Part shown: positions 48,201 through 57,413 of the stretch, piece by piece
How the letters are laid out: each line of letters opens with the position of its first letter
Numbering within the stretch: position 1 is the first letter of the stretch
Source of the DNA: Marinospirillum alkaliphilum DSM 21637
Lineage (GTDB): Bacteria > Pseudomonadota > Gammaproteobacteria > Pseudomonadales > Halomonadaceae
DNA length: 64,000 nucleotides
Direction: 5' to 3'
Assembly: GCF_900119735.1 (NCBI RefSeq)
Contig: NZ_FPJW01000001.1
Coordinates: forward strand, 530,914-594,913
Notes under the pieces: generated by a model
What the model saw: only the letters and a program-made list of their open reading frames with translations
Databases searched by the model: none
Told to the model about the DNA's origin: nothing
Position numbers and translations under genes: made by a program

Positions 48201-49049
48201 GTGACTGCCAAAGAGCGCGAATTTGATTTCACGGACAGGGACTTCGAGCGGATTCGTGATCTTGCTCATGAGCGGGCCGGTATTTTTCTCAGTCCCAAGA
48301 AGCGCGATATGGTTTATAGCCGTATCGCGCGGCGTTTGCGCGCGCTTGGGCTGATGACCTTTGAACAATACCTGCATCATCTGGAAGACAATGACGATGA
48401 GGCTCAGGATTTTGTTAATGCCCTGACCACCAATCTGACGTCCTTTTTCCGTGAGTCCCACCATTTTGACCTGCTGGCAGAGCAGATGCTGGCGATTGCG
48501 GCAAAACGCCGCGATCCGATCAAAATCTGGTCCAGCGCCTGCTCCACAGGGGAAGAAGCCTACTCGCTGGCGATGACAGCCATTGAAACCTTTGGCAGTT
48601 GGACGCCCCCGGTTCGCATTCTGGCCACGGATGTTGACACCAATGTCCTGCAGCAAGCCAAACGTGGCGTTTATGCATCGGATCGGGTGAGCAAGCTGGA
48701 TGAGCAGCGAGTGAAGAACTTTTTTGTGAAGGGGAAGGGTAGCCATGCGGGCATGGTTAAAATCCGCTCTCAGGTACAGGACCTCATTCACTTCAACTCA
48801 CTGAACCTGTTGGCCCCTAACTGGCCGGTAAAAGGTCCCTTTGATGCTATTTTCTGTCGTAACGTCATGATTTATTTTGATAAACCGACTCAGTACAAGG
48901 TGCTTTCACGCTTTCATCCAATGTTAAGGGAAGATGGACTGCTTTATGCGGGTCATTCCGAAAGTTTTCAGCATGCGGCAGATCTGTTTCGGTTGCGTGG
49001 AAAAACAGTTTTTGCACCGACCAGTAAGGCTGAACGGAGCAAGGGTTAA
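48201..49049 (+). CDS. cheR: CheR methyltransferase
   Basis: The 282-residue SAM-dependent methyltransferase modifies receptor glutamates. The N-terminal helical domain has AGIFLSPKKRDMVYSRIARRL. The catalytic domain has the SAM motif WSSACSTGEEAYSLAM, then ILATDVDTNVLQQAKRG and FCRNVMIYFDKPTQ. The start is GTG (48201), with GGAGGAG upstream inside the receptor gene. The xWxxF tails of both receptors suggest it is tethered to them. Confidence 0.94.
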   Translation: MTAKEREFDFTDRDFERIRDLAHERAGIFLSPKKRDMVYSRIARRLRALGLMTFEQYLHHLEDNDDEAQDFVNALTTNLTSFFRESHHFDLLAEQMLAIAAKRRDPIKIWSSACSTGEEAYSLAMTAIETFGSWTPPVRILATDVDTNVLQQAKRGVYASDRVSKLDEQRVKNFFVKGKGSHAGMVKIRSQVQDLIHFNSLNLLAPNWPVKGPFDAIFCRNVMIYFDKPTQYKVLSRFHPMLREDGLLYAGHSESFQHAADLFRLRGKTVFAPTSKAERSKG

Positions 49050-49052
49050 ATC

Positions 49053-49685
49053 GTGTATCAGGAACAGCTTGAGCAAGAGGGGCAGCCCGATGCTGAAGCC
49101 TGGGCACCAAGCAGTTATCACGATGCCTACTTTGATCTGGAGGCTGTAAAGGTGTTGCCGGGCGAGTATTACGTGACCCGGCAAGACAAATTGCTTGTAA
49201 CTGTGTTGGGTAGTTGTGTTGCGGCATGTATTCGTGACAAAGTACAGGGTATCGGCGGCATCAGTCACTTCATGTTGCCTTTTGGTTTTAACGAAGAAGA
49301 GCTGATTGACAGTTCAATTCGTTACGGCAGCCACGCCATGGAAGTATTGATCAACCAGTTGCTCAAGCTGGGTGCAGTGCGCGAGCAACTGGAAGCCAAG
49401 GTATTTGGTGGTGGCAATGTGCTGGCGGCAGAAGGCAGTCAACTGATTGGTGAACGCAATGCCGAGTTTCTGCTGAGTTATCTGAATGCAGAGCAGATAC
49501 CGATTGTGAGCCAGAGCTTGTTGGGGCCCTGGCCACAGAAAGTGTATTTTTTTCCTACCAGTGGCAGGGTTCTGGTGAAAAAGCTGAAGCGACTGAACAA
49601 TACAACCATTTTTGATCGGGAAGCACGCTACTTCGAGAAGTTGCTGAATATCGAAGTGGCCGGAAACGTAGAGTTGTTTGGCTGA
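49053..49685 (+). CDS. cheD: CheD receptor deamidase, first copy
   Basis: The 210-residue protein deamidates receptor Gln residues. The catalytic Cys is in [12 protein letters not shown], and His is in [11 protein letters not shown], with [13 protein letters not shown] and [10 protein letters not shown] further on. Its last residues are GNVELFG, close to the endings of the second CheD and of the MCP-like protein (GEIDLF and GDIDLF). The start is GTG. Its stop overlaps the cheB ATG by 1 bp. No cheC is present. Confidence 0.93.
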   Translation: MYQEQLEQEGQPDAEAWAPSSYHDAYFDLEAVKVLPGEYYVTRQDKLLVTVLGSCVAACIRDKVQGIGGISHFMLPFGFNEEELIDSSIRYGSHAMEVLINQLLKLGAVREQLEAKVFGGGNVLAAEGSQLIGERNAEFLLSYLNAEQIPIVSQSLLGPWPQKVYFFPTSGRVLVKKLKRLNNTTIFDREARYFEKLLNIEVAGNVELFG

Positions 49686-50770
49686 TGAAAAACCAGAAAA
49701 TCGGTGTTTTGGTAGTGGATGACTCGGCGCTGATTCGCAAGCTGCTGACTGAGATTATTGATGCCCAGCCGGATATGAAGGTGTTGGCGGTGGCTCCCGA
49801 TCCACTGGTCGCCCGTGAGCTGATCAAATTACATAACCCGGATGTGTTGACTTTGGATGTTGAAATGCCACGCATGGATGGTCTGGATTTTCTGGAGCGC
49901 TTGATGCGCTTGCGGCCGATGCCGGTATTAATGGTGTCTTCGCTGACTGATAAGGGCTCAGAGGTGACACTGAGAGCTCTGGAGCTGGGTGCAGTGGATT
50001 ACATTGCCAAGCCCAAGGTGGATATTGCCAGTGGCCTGCAGGCTTATGCCGAGCTGATCGCAGAAAAGATTCGTGCCTGTGCCCAGGCCAGGGTTGGTTC
50101 CACTGCAGGCAGTCATGCCGCTGATGATGCGCGCAGGCGTGCTCAGGCGGTTAATGCCTCCAGGCAAAAGGCAGGTTACAGCTCGACCGAGAAGATTATT
50201 TTTGTGGGTGCATCCACCGGTGGAACGGAAGCGATCAAGGATTTTCTGATTGATCTGCCCGCTGATATGCCGGCCATCATGATCACTCAGCATATGCCGG
50301 AAAACTTTACCCGTACCTTTGCTGAGCGCCTGGACAAGCTCTGTGTGCTGAAGGTGCGTGAAGCGGTACATAACGAGCGGGTGCTGCCAGGGCATGTCTA
50401 CATTGCACCGGGTAATCAACACCTTGAAGTCACTCGCAGTGGCGCCAATTACATGACCCGGTTGCATGAAGGTCCACCCGTTAACCGGCATCGTCCATCA
50501 GTGGATGTCTTGTTCCATTCCGCAGCTCAGGTGGCTGGTGCCAATGCCGTGGGTGTGATTCTGACCGGCATGGGCCGTGATGGTGCAGCAGGTTTGCTGG
50601 AAATGAAGCGAGCCGGTGCTTATACCCTGGCTCAGGATGAAAAAAGCTGCATTGTTTTTGGCATGCCAAAAGAAGCCATAGCCTTGGGTGCTGCTGATGA
50701 AGTGCTGCCGCTGACAGACATGCCTGCCAGGGTGATTGAGCGCCTTGGGCAACGAATCAATCGAGTTTAA
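49685..50770 (+). CDS. cheB: CheB methylesterase
   Basis: The 361-residue protein has a REC domain with [10 protein letters not shown] and phospho-acceptor D58 ([11 protein letters not shown]). A linker (~125-165) follows, then the methylesterase domain: Ser in [11 protein letters not shown], His in [10 protein letters not shown], Asp in [11 protein letters not shown]. It removes receptor methyl groups when phosphorylated by CheA. Confidence 0.95.
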   Translation: MKNQKIGVLVVDDSALIRKLLTEIIDAQPDMKVLAVAPDPLVARELIKLHNPDVLTLDVEMPRMDGLDFLERLMRLRPMPVLMVSSLTDKGSEVTLRALELGAVDYIAKPKVDIASGLQAYAELIAEKIRACAQARVGSTAGSHAADDARRRAQAVNASRQKAGYSSTEKIIFVGASTGGTEAIKDFLIDLPADMPAIMITQHMPENFTRTFAERLDKLCVLKVREAVHNERVLPGHVYIAPGNQHLEVTRSGANYMTRLHEGPPVNRHRPSVDVLFHSAAQVAGANAVGVILTGMGRDGAAGLLEMKRAGAYTLAQDEKSCIVFGMPKEAIALGAADEVLPLTDMPARVIERLGQRINRV

Positions 50771-50781
50771 GGAATCCACGT

Positions 50782-51948
50782 GTGATGAACAGAAACCTGT
50801 TATGGATCTTGTTGCTGGCTGCTGCAGTGGCATTAAGTTTCTGGTTGCCGGGTTGGTTAACGGCCTTACTGGCGGTGTTAAGCGGTTATGCATTAACACG
50901 CCTGGCCGAAAGCACTGAGCGTAAAAAAACCAGGAATTCCCGTAAAACGGCCGAGGTATATGTCGAAGGAATTTCCGAGGTGGATTTGCAACAGGATTAC
51001 CGCCAGGTTGGAGAAAGCATTTCCGATGTGGTGGGTGAGTCACTGAATGATCTGGAGGCCTTGCGCAGTATGCAGGCCGATGCCTTGAGTACACTCAGTG
51101 ATGCATTTAATCGTTTAAAAACAGACCTGGATCATCAACAGGATCTGGTGCGCACGCTGTTACATGGTGATCAGCAGGGAGCAACTGCCAGCTCGCAGGC
51201 CACTATGGGCAGCTTTGCTGAAGAAACCCTGAAAACCCTGAACAACTTCGTCGAAACCTCGGTACAGACCAGTGCGGACCTGATGGAAATGCTGGAGCGG
51301 GTCTCTGAACTGTCGGAAGGGATGCCAGAATTGATGCGGGCGCTCAGTGACATCGACAATATTGCAGATCAAACCAACCTGCTGGCATTAAATGCTGCGA
51401 TTGAGGCGGCGCGTGCTGGAGATCATGGCCGAGGTTTTGCCGTGGTGGCTGACGAAGTACGTGCCTTGTCGGCGCGCTCTGCAGAGTTCAGTCGTACTAT
51501 CCAGTATAACCTGAATGCCATGAATCGGCGCATTGAAAAGCTGGTGGCTGATGTCAGCAAGATTGCTTCTCAGGACATGAGTTATGTGCTTCGAGCTAAA
51601 AAGGAAGTGGAAAAAGCCATTCAACTGCTGATGGACAAGTCTGCCAGTGACCTGTTGGTGACGGAAGAGCTGGAAACCTTGTCGGTTGATTTGTCGGCAG
51701 CCCTTTATGATGCGATGCGTGCCATGCAGTTTGAGGACATGAGCAGTCAGACCATTCAGCACACTGTATCTGAACAGAACCATCTGCTGTTGTTGGTGGA
51801 TGCACTCAAAGCTGGTGCAGACGACCCCCATGCATTTCATGAAGCCCTGCGTGCCCAGGTGGAAACCTTCCGAAAGGCACGATCCGAGCGCAAGTCCAAC
51901 CCTGTGTCGAGTGATTCGATGACCAGTGGTGATATTGACCTGTTCTGA
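50782..51948 (+). CDS. MCP-like signalling protein without HAMP or sensory domain
   Basis: The 388-residue protein has an N-terminal hydrophobic hairpin ([19 protein letters not shown], then a second short segment) with almost no periplasmic loop. A coiled coil and an MCP tip follow ([20 protein letters not shown], then [20 protein letters not shown]). No HAMP or ligand-binding domain is present, and it lacks the DEWEEF tail of the two other receptors. It ends SGDIDLF, like CheD2. The start may be GTG 50782 (AAGGA 8 bp upstream) or ATG 50785. It may act as a cytoplasm-facing signalling platform. Confidence 0.82.
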   Translation: MMNRNLLWILLLAAAVALSFWLPGWLTALLAVLSGYALTRLAESTERKKTRNSRKTAEVYVEGISEVDLQQDYRQVGESISDVVGESLNDLEALRSMQADALSTLSDAFNRLKTDLDHQQDLVRTLLHGDQQGATASSQATMGSFAEETLKTLNNFVETSVQTSADLMEMLERVSELSEGMPELMRALSDIDNIADQTNLLALNAAIEAARAGDHGRGFAVVADEVRALSARSAEFSRTIQYNLNAMNRRIEKLVADVSKIASQDMSYVLRAKKEVEKAIQLLMDKSASDLLVTEELETLSVDLSAALYDAMRAMQFEDMSSQTIQHTVSEQNHLLLLVDALKAGADDPHAFHEALRAQVETFRKARSERKSNPVSSDSMTSGDIDLF

Positions 51949-51968
51949 ACCCTTTTGAGGATTGACTG

Positions 51969-52253
51969 ATGTCTGATGTAACGCTGATTCGTATTCCTGA
52001 GCGTTTTGATTTTGCCTGTCATAAAAAATTTAATGAGGATACGGACCAGGCTCTCAAAGCCAGCGGGGCGAGCCTGATCAATCTGGATTTTTCCCAGGTG
52101 AACTATCTGGATAGTGCGGCGCTGGGCATGGTGGTTTACCTGCACAAAAAGGCGTCTGCAGTGAACAAGAAAGTGCAGATTTCCAATGCCCATGGTATCG
52201 CTTTGGAGATTCTGGAAGTTGCCAATATCAGCAAGATCATACCGGTGAAATGA
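51969..52253 (+). CDS. STAS-domain anti-sigma antagonist, HsbA/SpoIIAA-like
   Basis: The 94-residue STAS protein has the phospho-site block NYLDSAALGMVV, with Ser49 the likely phosphorylated residue. It resembles SpoIIAA, RsbV and HsbA. GAGGA lies 8 bp before its ATG. Its last bases overlap the start of the phosphatase/kinase gene (ATGA), strong evidence that they are partners. Its target is unknown; in P. aeruginosa HsbA acts on FlgM or a diguanylate cyclase. Confidence 0.88.
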   Translation: MSDVTLIRIPERFDFACHKKFNEDTDQALKASGASLINLDFSQVNYLDSAALGMVVYLHKKASAVNKKVQISNAHGIALEILEVANISKIIPVK

Positions 52254-53947
52254 TGCTGGCTCAGGCTGCTGCCGACACCTCACCAGTCCAGGTTCTATTG
52301 GTGGCAGAGCCTTCTTTGGCCAGTGAATTGGCTGACATGCTGGCGTCTTTTGATTTCAGGCTGACGTTGCGGCATGAGCCGATCAGTCTGCAGCAGTTGG
52401 CTGATCAGAGCCATTTTGATCTGGCAATCATCGATCTGTCATTGGTTGTAGCTTCTTTATCCGGCCCTGCCTGTGATGCTCAGTTGCCAGTGATTCTGTT
52501 GGGAACAGAAGCTGAGCAGCAATCGCTTCAGGACAGGTTTACCACGCTGGAACCGGTGATTGAAGATTTTCTACTCAAACCGGTACAAGCCTTAAGTCTA
52601 CGATTAAAAATCCGTGCCCTGATCAAGGAGGTGCGTCTCAGTCGCCAGTTGGAGCAGCAAAATACCCGGCTGCTGGAGCATATGGCCAATACCCGTGCTG
52701 AAGCGGAAATGGCCTCCTACCTTTTTTACAACAACCTGATGGATCAGGTATCCGACAGTATTCGTGGTTATAACCGTTTTCTGAAATCCAGCTCGGATTT
52801 TTGTGGTGACCTGACGCTGGCGCGTTATTCTCCTTCTGGCAGCATTTTTATCATGCACGTTGATGCAACCGGTCATGGGTTGTCTGCTACGGTGACACTG
52901 ATGCCGGTCGTGGATACCTTCCACAGTATGGTGGCGCGAGGTTATGCACTACCAATGATTGTGCGGGAGATGAACCGCAAACTGAGCTACAAGTTGCCAC
53001 CTGATCGTTTTGTGGCTGCTTCACTGGTTGAAGTGGATCTGCTGCATGAACAAGTCAGTATCTGGAATGGCGGTATGCCACCGGTATTGCTGCTGAATGC
53101 CCAGGGGCAAAAACTGGCTGCTTTTCCATCCAGGCATATGGCGCTGGGTATTCTGGATAATGCCAGCTTTGATTCCGGTGTCGAGCGTATTGAGCTGCCT
53201 GCCGGTGGTGGGTTGTTCAGTTGCAGTGATGGTTTTATTGATCAATCCAATGCAGCGGGTCAGGCATACGGGGCTGAGCGCTTGTTGCATCAGCTCGCCA
53301 CAGTGCCACGCGATAGCTTGATGAGTAGCCTGGTGGCCTCATTAAAAGAGTTTTCCGGATTACCAGCCTTTGATGATGATGTATCGCTTTATTATCTGTA
53401 CTTTCCGGAGTTAAGGCTGTTTCTGGACCAGCAGCATTCACTGGAAAGCAGTCGTCGGCTGCATGAGATTCATCCGTTTAACTGGTCAATGAATCTGTTT
53501 GGTCAGCAGATTGCCAGGCAGGAAGTAGCGTCAACCTGTAATGATCTGCTGCAAGGATTGGGCTTTCCCCAATCTTTTTGTCAGCGGGCATTTACGGTGA
53601 TTTCCGAGCTGTCCAACAATGCCATTGACCATGGTTTGTTAGGCCTTTCATCGGGCCTTAAAACGGTCAGTGATGGTTTTGCCGAGTATTATGTGCAGCG
53701 GGACATGCGTTTGCAGACCTTGGCAGAGAAAGATCATTTACGGATTCAGCTGGACTGGAGGGTTCGTGATGGAGCACCGGCCCTTTGTATTGAAGTGCAG
53801 CACAGTGGTGAAGGTTTTGATGCAGAAGCAGTGCTGGCCAAGCCTCGTGAGGAGTTGTCTGGTCGAGGCCTGTTACTGATTCGGCGTCTGTCATCTTCGC
53901 TGGCCTTTGCAGATGCAGGTCGCCTGGCTCAGGCTATTCTGGAGTAG
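52250..53947 (+). CDS. REC-PP2C-HATPase regulator, HsbR-like
   Basis: The 565-residue soluble protein has three parts. A REC-like domain (~12-125) has D62 in IIDLSLVV and Lys in FLLKPVQ, but the acidic pair at strand 1 is reduced (VAEP). A SpoIIE-type PP2C phosphatase follows (~165-385) with HVDATGHGLSAT, SCSDGF and FDDDVSLYY. A C-terminal serine-kinase fold (~430-560) has an intact N-box ELSNNAIDHG, but the first Gly box reads HSGEGFD with His for Asp. This order equals HsbR of P. aeruginosa. It should phosphorylate and dephosphorylate the STAS protein under CheA or other phosphorelay control. Confidence 0.88.
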   Translation: MMLAQAAADTSPVQVLLVAEPSLASELADMLASFDFRLTLRHEPISLQQLADQSHFDLAIIDLSLVVASLSGPACDAQLPVILLGTEAEQQSLQDRFTTLEPVIEDFLLKPVQALSLRLKIRALIKEVRLSRQLEQQNTRLLEHMANTRAEAEMASYLFYNNLMDQVSDSIRGYNRFLKSSSDFCGDLTLARYSPSGSIFIMHVDATGHGLSATVTLMPVVDTFHSMVARGYALPMIVREMNRKLSYKLPPDRFVAASLVEVDLLHEQVSIWNGGMPPVLLLNAQGQKLAAFPSRHMALGILDNASFDSGVERIELPAGGGLFSCSDGFIDQSNAAGQAYGAERLLHQLATVPRDSLMSSLVASLKEFSGLPAFDDDVSLYYLYFPELRLFLDQQHSLESSRRLHEIHPFNWSMNLFGQQIARQEVASTCNDLLQGLGFPQSFCQRAFTVISELSNNAIDHGLLGLSSGLKTVSDGFAEYYVQRDMRLQTLAEKDHLRIQLDWRVRDGAPALCIEVQHSGEGFDAEAVLAKPREELSGRGLLLIRRLSSSLAFADAGRLAQAILE

Positions 53948-53953
53948 TGGCAT

Positions 53954-54562
53954 ATGGATTTTGAAGTCGACAAGCACTTTTCACTTTCACACTACTATGA
54001 TCGCCATTTTGATACCCAGGCGGTGAAGGTATTGCCGGGTGAGTATTATGCGACTGACGGTGAAGAAATGATCTGCACCGTGCTGGGTTCCTGTGTTTCT
54101 GTCTGCTTGCGCGATAACTACTCGGGAATAGGTGGTTTGAATCATTTTCTGCTGCCGCATGATCGCTCTGGAGAAACGTCGCTGCTGACCGAGTCTGCAC
54201 GTTATGGCACCTATGCCATGGAGTTGTTGATCAACCATTTGTTAAAGCTGGGCGGGCAACGGCGGCGTTTTGAAGCCAAGGTCTTTGGTGGCGGGCAGGT
54301 GATTCGGGATTTTACTTTTGCCAATGTGGGTGAGCGCAATGTCTCGTTTGTGATGAAACACCTGGCCAATGAAGGCATTCCAGTGGTTGCCAGGGATGTG
54401 CTGAAAACCTATCCGCGCAAGGTGCATTTTTTTCCCCGCACCGGGCGTGTGATGCTGAAAAAAATCAATAGCCTGCATAACAATACACTGATCGAGCGCG
54501 AAAAGTCCTATCTGCGCCAGGTGGACCACAAGCCGGAAACTGGCGAGATCGATCTGTTCTGA
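53954..54562 (+). CDS. cheD: CheD receptor deamidase, second copy
   Basis: The 202-residue CheD paralogue keeps the catalytic Cys (VLGSCVSVCLRD) and His (GGLNHFLLPHD), plus AKVFGGGQVI. It is clearly homologous to the CheD at 49053 along its whole length. It ends TGEIDLF, sharing the terminal peptide with the MCP-like protein. It starts 7 bp after the HsbR-like gene and is last in the operon. It ends 6 bp from the convergent PP2C gene. Confidence 0.92.
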   Translation: MDFEVDKHFSLSHYYDRHFDTQAVKVLPGEYYATDGEEMICTVLGSCVSVCLRDNYSGIGGLNHFLLPHDRSGETSLLTESARYGTYAMELLINHLLKLGGQRRRFEAKVFGGGQVIRDFTFANVGERNVSFVMKHLANEGIPVVARDVLKTYPRKVHFFPRTGRVMLKKINSLHNNTLIEREKSYLRQVDHKPETGEIDLF

Positions 54563-54568
54563 GGTTTG

Positions 54569-56785
54569 TTATCCAAGCTGGACACGGATACGGTGTCCGG
54601 CTTCCAGGCACTCAACCTTGTCTGCCAGTGCACACAGGGTTGGCAGTGCCGTTGGGCTGGCCAGTGGGCTGGTTTGTTTGCCGCTATCCGCCACTTCAAT
54701 CACCAGTGCCGGTGCGCCGGCTTGTTGCAGATCCGCCACCAGACTCAATTTTAGATAATCTGCCGCTGACAAGCGCTGCAGTGCATCCCGCTTGAGTTGG
54801 TAATAACGGGTCAAACCGGCTTCTTCTTCCAGTAATTCCTGTTGATCCGGCAGTTCCAGCAGGTTGGTATCCAGCAGTTTCTGGGTGAGTTCATGGATGA
54901 TGGCAAAAACCCTGCGTCGCAACTGCATGTTGAGTCCAAGGGTCTGCATGAAGTCATGGCAGAGTGCCGGCAGGGCCTGACGCGTTAACTGTTCTCCATA
55001 AATCTGCACCTGCCACTGGAAAGGATAAAGCAGATTGCGCTTGAGGTGCTCCAGGGTTGTTTCCTGAACCGGGTGGCGTTGTAACTGGGCAAAATCAATC
55101 TGGCAAAGTGATACATCATCAGCCGGATGAGCCTTGCCGCTATGCTGTTCAACTGCTGTGATCAGCTCAGGAATAAAGTTTGCCGGCTCAATTTGGCCGA
55201 GTAGTTCCAACATGCGCTCACGGCTGAATAATTGCCCATTTCGATCAGGTTGCTCTGGCAGGCCATCACTGTACATCAGCAGGTGGCCGCTATCCGGCAA
55301 GGGAAGGCGCTCTGGTGTGCCATCAAACAGGGTTTCATCCAGAATGCCCAGCGCCATGTGCCGGGAGTTGAAGCTTTTTTGCAGTTGTCCTTGATCATCG
55401 AGCTGAAGGGCAGGCGGCATGCCGCCATTCCAGATGCTGACCTCGGAATGGATCGGATCAACTTCAATCAACAAGGCGGCAACAAAACGGTCATCGGGCA
55501 GGTCTTTCAGCAGGCGTTTATTCATTTCGCTAAGAATAAATGGCAGTTGATGGCCTTTTTGTACCATGGCCTCAAAGACACTGATGACCGGCATGATGGT
55601 GATGGTGGCCGAGAGTCCATGCCCTGTTGCATCGGCAAGCAGAATAAAGGTGCTGCCGGAAGGTGAGCGTTTAACCAGAACAATATCACCGCTGAAATTA
55701 CCGGAAGAGCGAATCTGCTGATAAATGCCGGGCAAACGATCGGCATTGTTGACCAGCAGATGCCCGTAAAGGACATCAGCAGCCATGGCATTTTCCTGCT
55801 CGGCCTGGCTGATGGCTTGTTCCAGCTGATGGGTATAACCACTGATGGCACGAGAAGCCCCCAGCAGGTTCAGCAGAACCGTCAGGATGCTCTGCATGCT
55901 CAACTGCAAGGTCGGATCTTGCAAAACCGGGGAATGAATCAGCAGCCCGGTGATGCCCCCAACTCTGGGCTGATCCAGTCGCAGTTGTGCGGTTAATCCC
56001 GGTTGCAGGTCAAAGGAGTGTTCGTTGCTGTCATTCAGCAGGTAGTGGCAGAGCCTGGGTGTGGAAACCAGTCGTCCTTCCACCAGGCTGATGGCTTGCT
56101 GCTCGGTCTGGTGATCTGGTTGACCCTGCCAGAAGATGTTCATTTCAGGGTGTCCATCGGTTTCAAAAACCACTGCCACCAGATCAAAAGGCAGTGTCTG
56201 CTGGATATCCTGAAAAACTTCCTGCACATATTCGTTCCAGTCATGCACCCCTGAGTTCTTGATGATCAGTTTGCTCAGCAGGTCTGCCTTGATTTCCAGT
56301 GCGCTTTTATCAACAAGAACCGCCTCGAGCTGACGAGCCAGGCTGTTGACACTGGTGAAGGCCTGATTCAGCTCTGTGAAAACAAAGTTAAGCCCGGCGG
56401 CATCAAAACGTTTTAGATCGCGGCTGGACTGAATCAGGCGGACCTGCTCATTAAACTGACCGATAGACTGGTTAATGCGACGGATGGCAAAGTGGGAAAA
56501 AACAATCGCAGCCAGCAGAAAAAAGGCTGAAAAGAAAATAAAGGTCAGAATGTAGGTGATGCGTACTTCTGTGGTGATGCTGGGTAATTCAAGTTCAGCA
56601 AGCGTGCCGGGTGGCTGGTCACTTAATTGTTCGGCCAGATAACGGGCCTGATCTGCCATCAGGTTTTCATAAAGCAAGGATGAAATGCCGCTGACACCAA
56701 TGAACACAATCAGCGAGCTGAGAAACACTGCCAGCAGGATAAACCAGTGGAGGGAACGGATTTTCCGGGTGAGGAGTCGAATCAA
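54569..56785 (-). CDS. Membrane PP2C (SpoIIE-type) phosphatase with degenerate kinase domain
   Basis: The 738-residue protein has TM1 (~14-35) and TM2 (~75-98) around a short periplasmic loop. A HAMP-like/coiled linker and a GAF-like region (~165-310) follow. The PP2C domain (~355-555) has LADATGHGLSAT, MYSDGLPE and PADDVSLCQI, so the metal Asp set is intact. A C-terminal domain is homologous to the kinase part of the HsbR-like protein, but its N-box is HELTQKLLDTN (Asn to Lys) and the Gly boxes are lost after DSGK. It should act only as a phosphatase. It is convergent with the che/partner-switch operon. Confidence 0.85.
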   Translation of the reverse strand: MIRLLTRKIRSLHWFILLAVFLSSLIVFIGVSGISSLLYENLMADQARYLAEQLSDQPPGTLAELELPSITTEVRITYILTFIFFSAFFLLAAIVFSHFAIRRINQSIGQFNEQVRLIQSSRDLKRFDAAGLNFVFTELNQAFTSVNSLARQLEAVLVDKSALEIKADLLSKLIIKNSGVHDWNEYVQEVFQDIQQTLPFDLVAVVFETDGHPEMNIFWQGQPDHQTEQQAISLVEGRLVSTPRLCHYLLNDSNEHSFDLQPGLTAQLRLDQPRVGGITGLLIHSPVLQDPTLQLSMQSILTVLLNLLGASRAISGYTHQLEQAISQAEQENAMAADVLYGHLLVNNADRLPGIYQQIRSSGNFSGDIVLVKRSPSGSTFILLADATGHGLSATITIMPVISVFEAMVQKGHQLPFILSEMNKRLLKDLPDDRFVAALLIEVDPIHSEVSIWNGGMPPALQLDDQGQLQKSFNSRHMALGILDETLFDGTPERLPLPDSGHLLMYSDGLPEQPDRNGQLFSRERMLELLGQIEPANFIPELITAVEQHSGKAHPADDVSLCQIDFAQLQRHPVQETTLEHLKRNLLYPFQWQVQIYGEQLTRQALPALCHDFMQTLGLNMQLRRRVFAIIHELTQKLLDTNLLELPDQQELLEEEAGLTRYYQLKRDALQRLSAADYLKLSLVADLQQAGAPALVIEVADSGKQTSPLASPTALPTLCALADKVECLEAGHRIRVQLG

Positions 56786-56943
56786 TGCTGGCCTCGGATA
56801 TTGCTGCCTGTTGCGCGATGTAGACTTATGTATTAGTCATTGCAGAAGGGCATTATCCATGGCGCTGCCGGGCTTGTCCAACGGATCAGGGGCTGAGAGT
56901 GGATCTGCGGCAACCGGACGCACTGAATTGCGGTAATAAAGAT

Positions 56944-56973
56944 AAAAAAGGGCAGCTTCGAGGGGGGCTGCCC
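56944..56973 (-). terminator. Intrinsic terminator of the SCP2 gene
   Basis: GGGCAGC and GCTGCCC form a 7-bp GC-rich stem with a 10-nt loop. On the minus strand six T residues follow (56949-56944). It lies 46 bp past the SCP2 stop. Confidence 0.85.
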
Positions 56974-57018
56974 AAGGGGATCATGCAAGGATTACAGGAG
57001 GTGATTCACTGTCGGTGA

Positions 57019-57333
57019 TCAGACTGGGAACAGGGCTGACAGTTTGGTGGCCAGCATCATGTCGCCTTCTGCGCGCAGTTTGCCCGCCATGAAGGCTTGC
57101 ATGCCGTCTTCTTCGCCGGTCAGCACACCTTTCAGGGTTTCTTTGTTCATGATCAGGGTGACGGATGGATCCTGGTGGTCGCCTTGGGCAATTTCACACT
57201 GACCATCCTTGATGGCGACATAGTAGTTGTCACCGTCTTCAATGCTGAACTGAAACACGTCTTCCATGCCTGCTGCGGCACCGGCATTAAACTTGTCCTT
57301 CAGCCCTTCAATAATTGCGTTAATATCAGCCAT
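57019..57333 (-). CDS. SCP2 sterol-binding domain protein
   Basis: The 104-residue single-domain protein has the SCP2 lipid-transfer fold: VFQFSIEDGDNYYVAIKDG, DPSVTLIMNKETLKGVLTG and AFMAGKLRAEGDMMLATKLSALF. It is presumed to bind a fatty acyl chain or other hydrophobic ligand in the cytoplasm. It is followed by a good terminator. A PsrA-type box (57377-57390) lies 44 bp upstream, which would fit fatty-acid-responsive control. Confidence 0.9.
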   Translation of the reverse strand: MADINAIIEGLKDKFNAGAAAGMEDVFQFSIEDGDNYYVAIKDGQCEIAQGDHQDPSVTLIMNKETLKGVLTGEEDGMQAFMAGKLRAEGDMMLATKLSALFPV

Positions 57334-57376
57334 GGTCTTGTCCTCTTGTTCACAGGTCGATGAATCAAGCTTATTT

Positions 57377-57390
57377 CAAACGTATGTTTT
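57377..57390. promoter_or_regulatory. PsrA-type box CAAAC-gtat-GTTTT
   Basis: It lies in the 80-bp gap between the divergent SCP2 gene and sohB. It matches the PsrA consensus except for the last base, as does the box at psrA itself (27066). Regulation of SCP2 and/or sohB by fatty-acid-sensing PsrA is inferred. Confidence 0.5.
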
Positions 57391-57413
57391 AATCAAGCCC
57401 TCTGGAGAAAGTG

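Noticed and set aside
47478-48791. 437-residue open frame on the minus strand
   Set aside because: It is antisense to the second receptor gene and cheR, spanning both, with no recognisable domain. The open frame results from codon bias.
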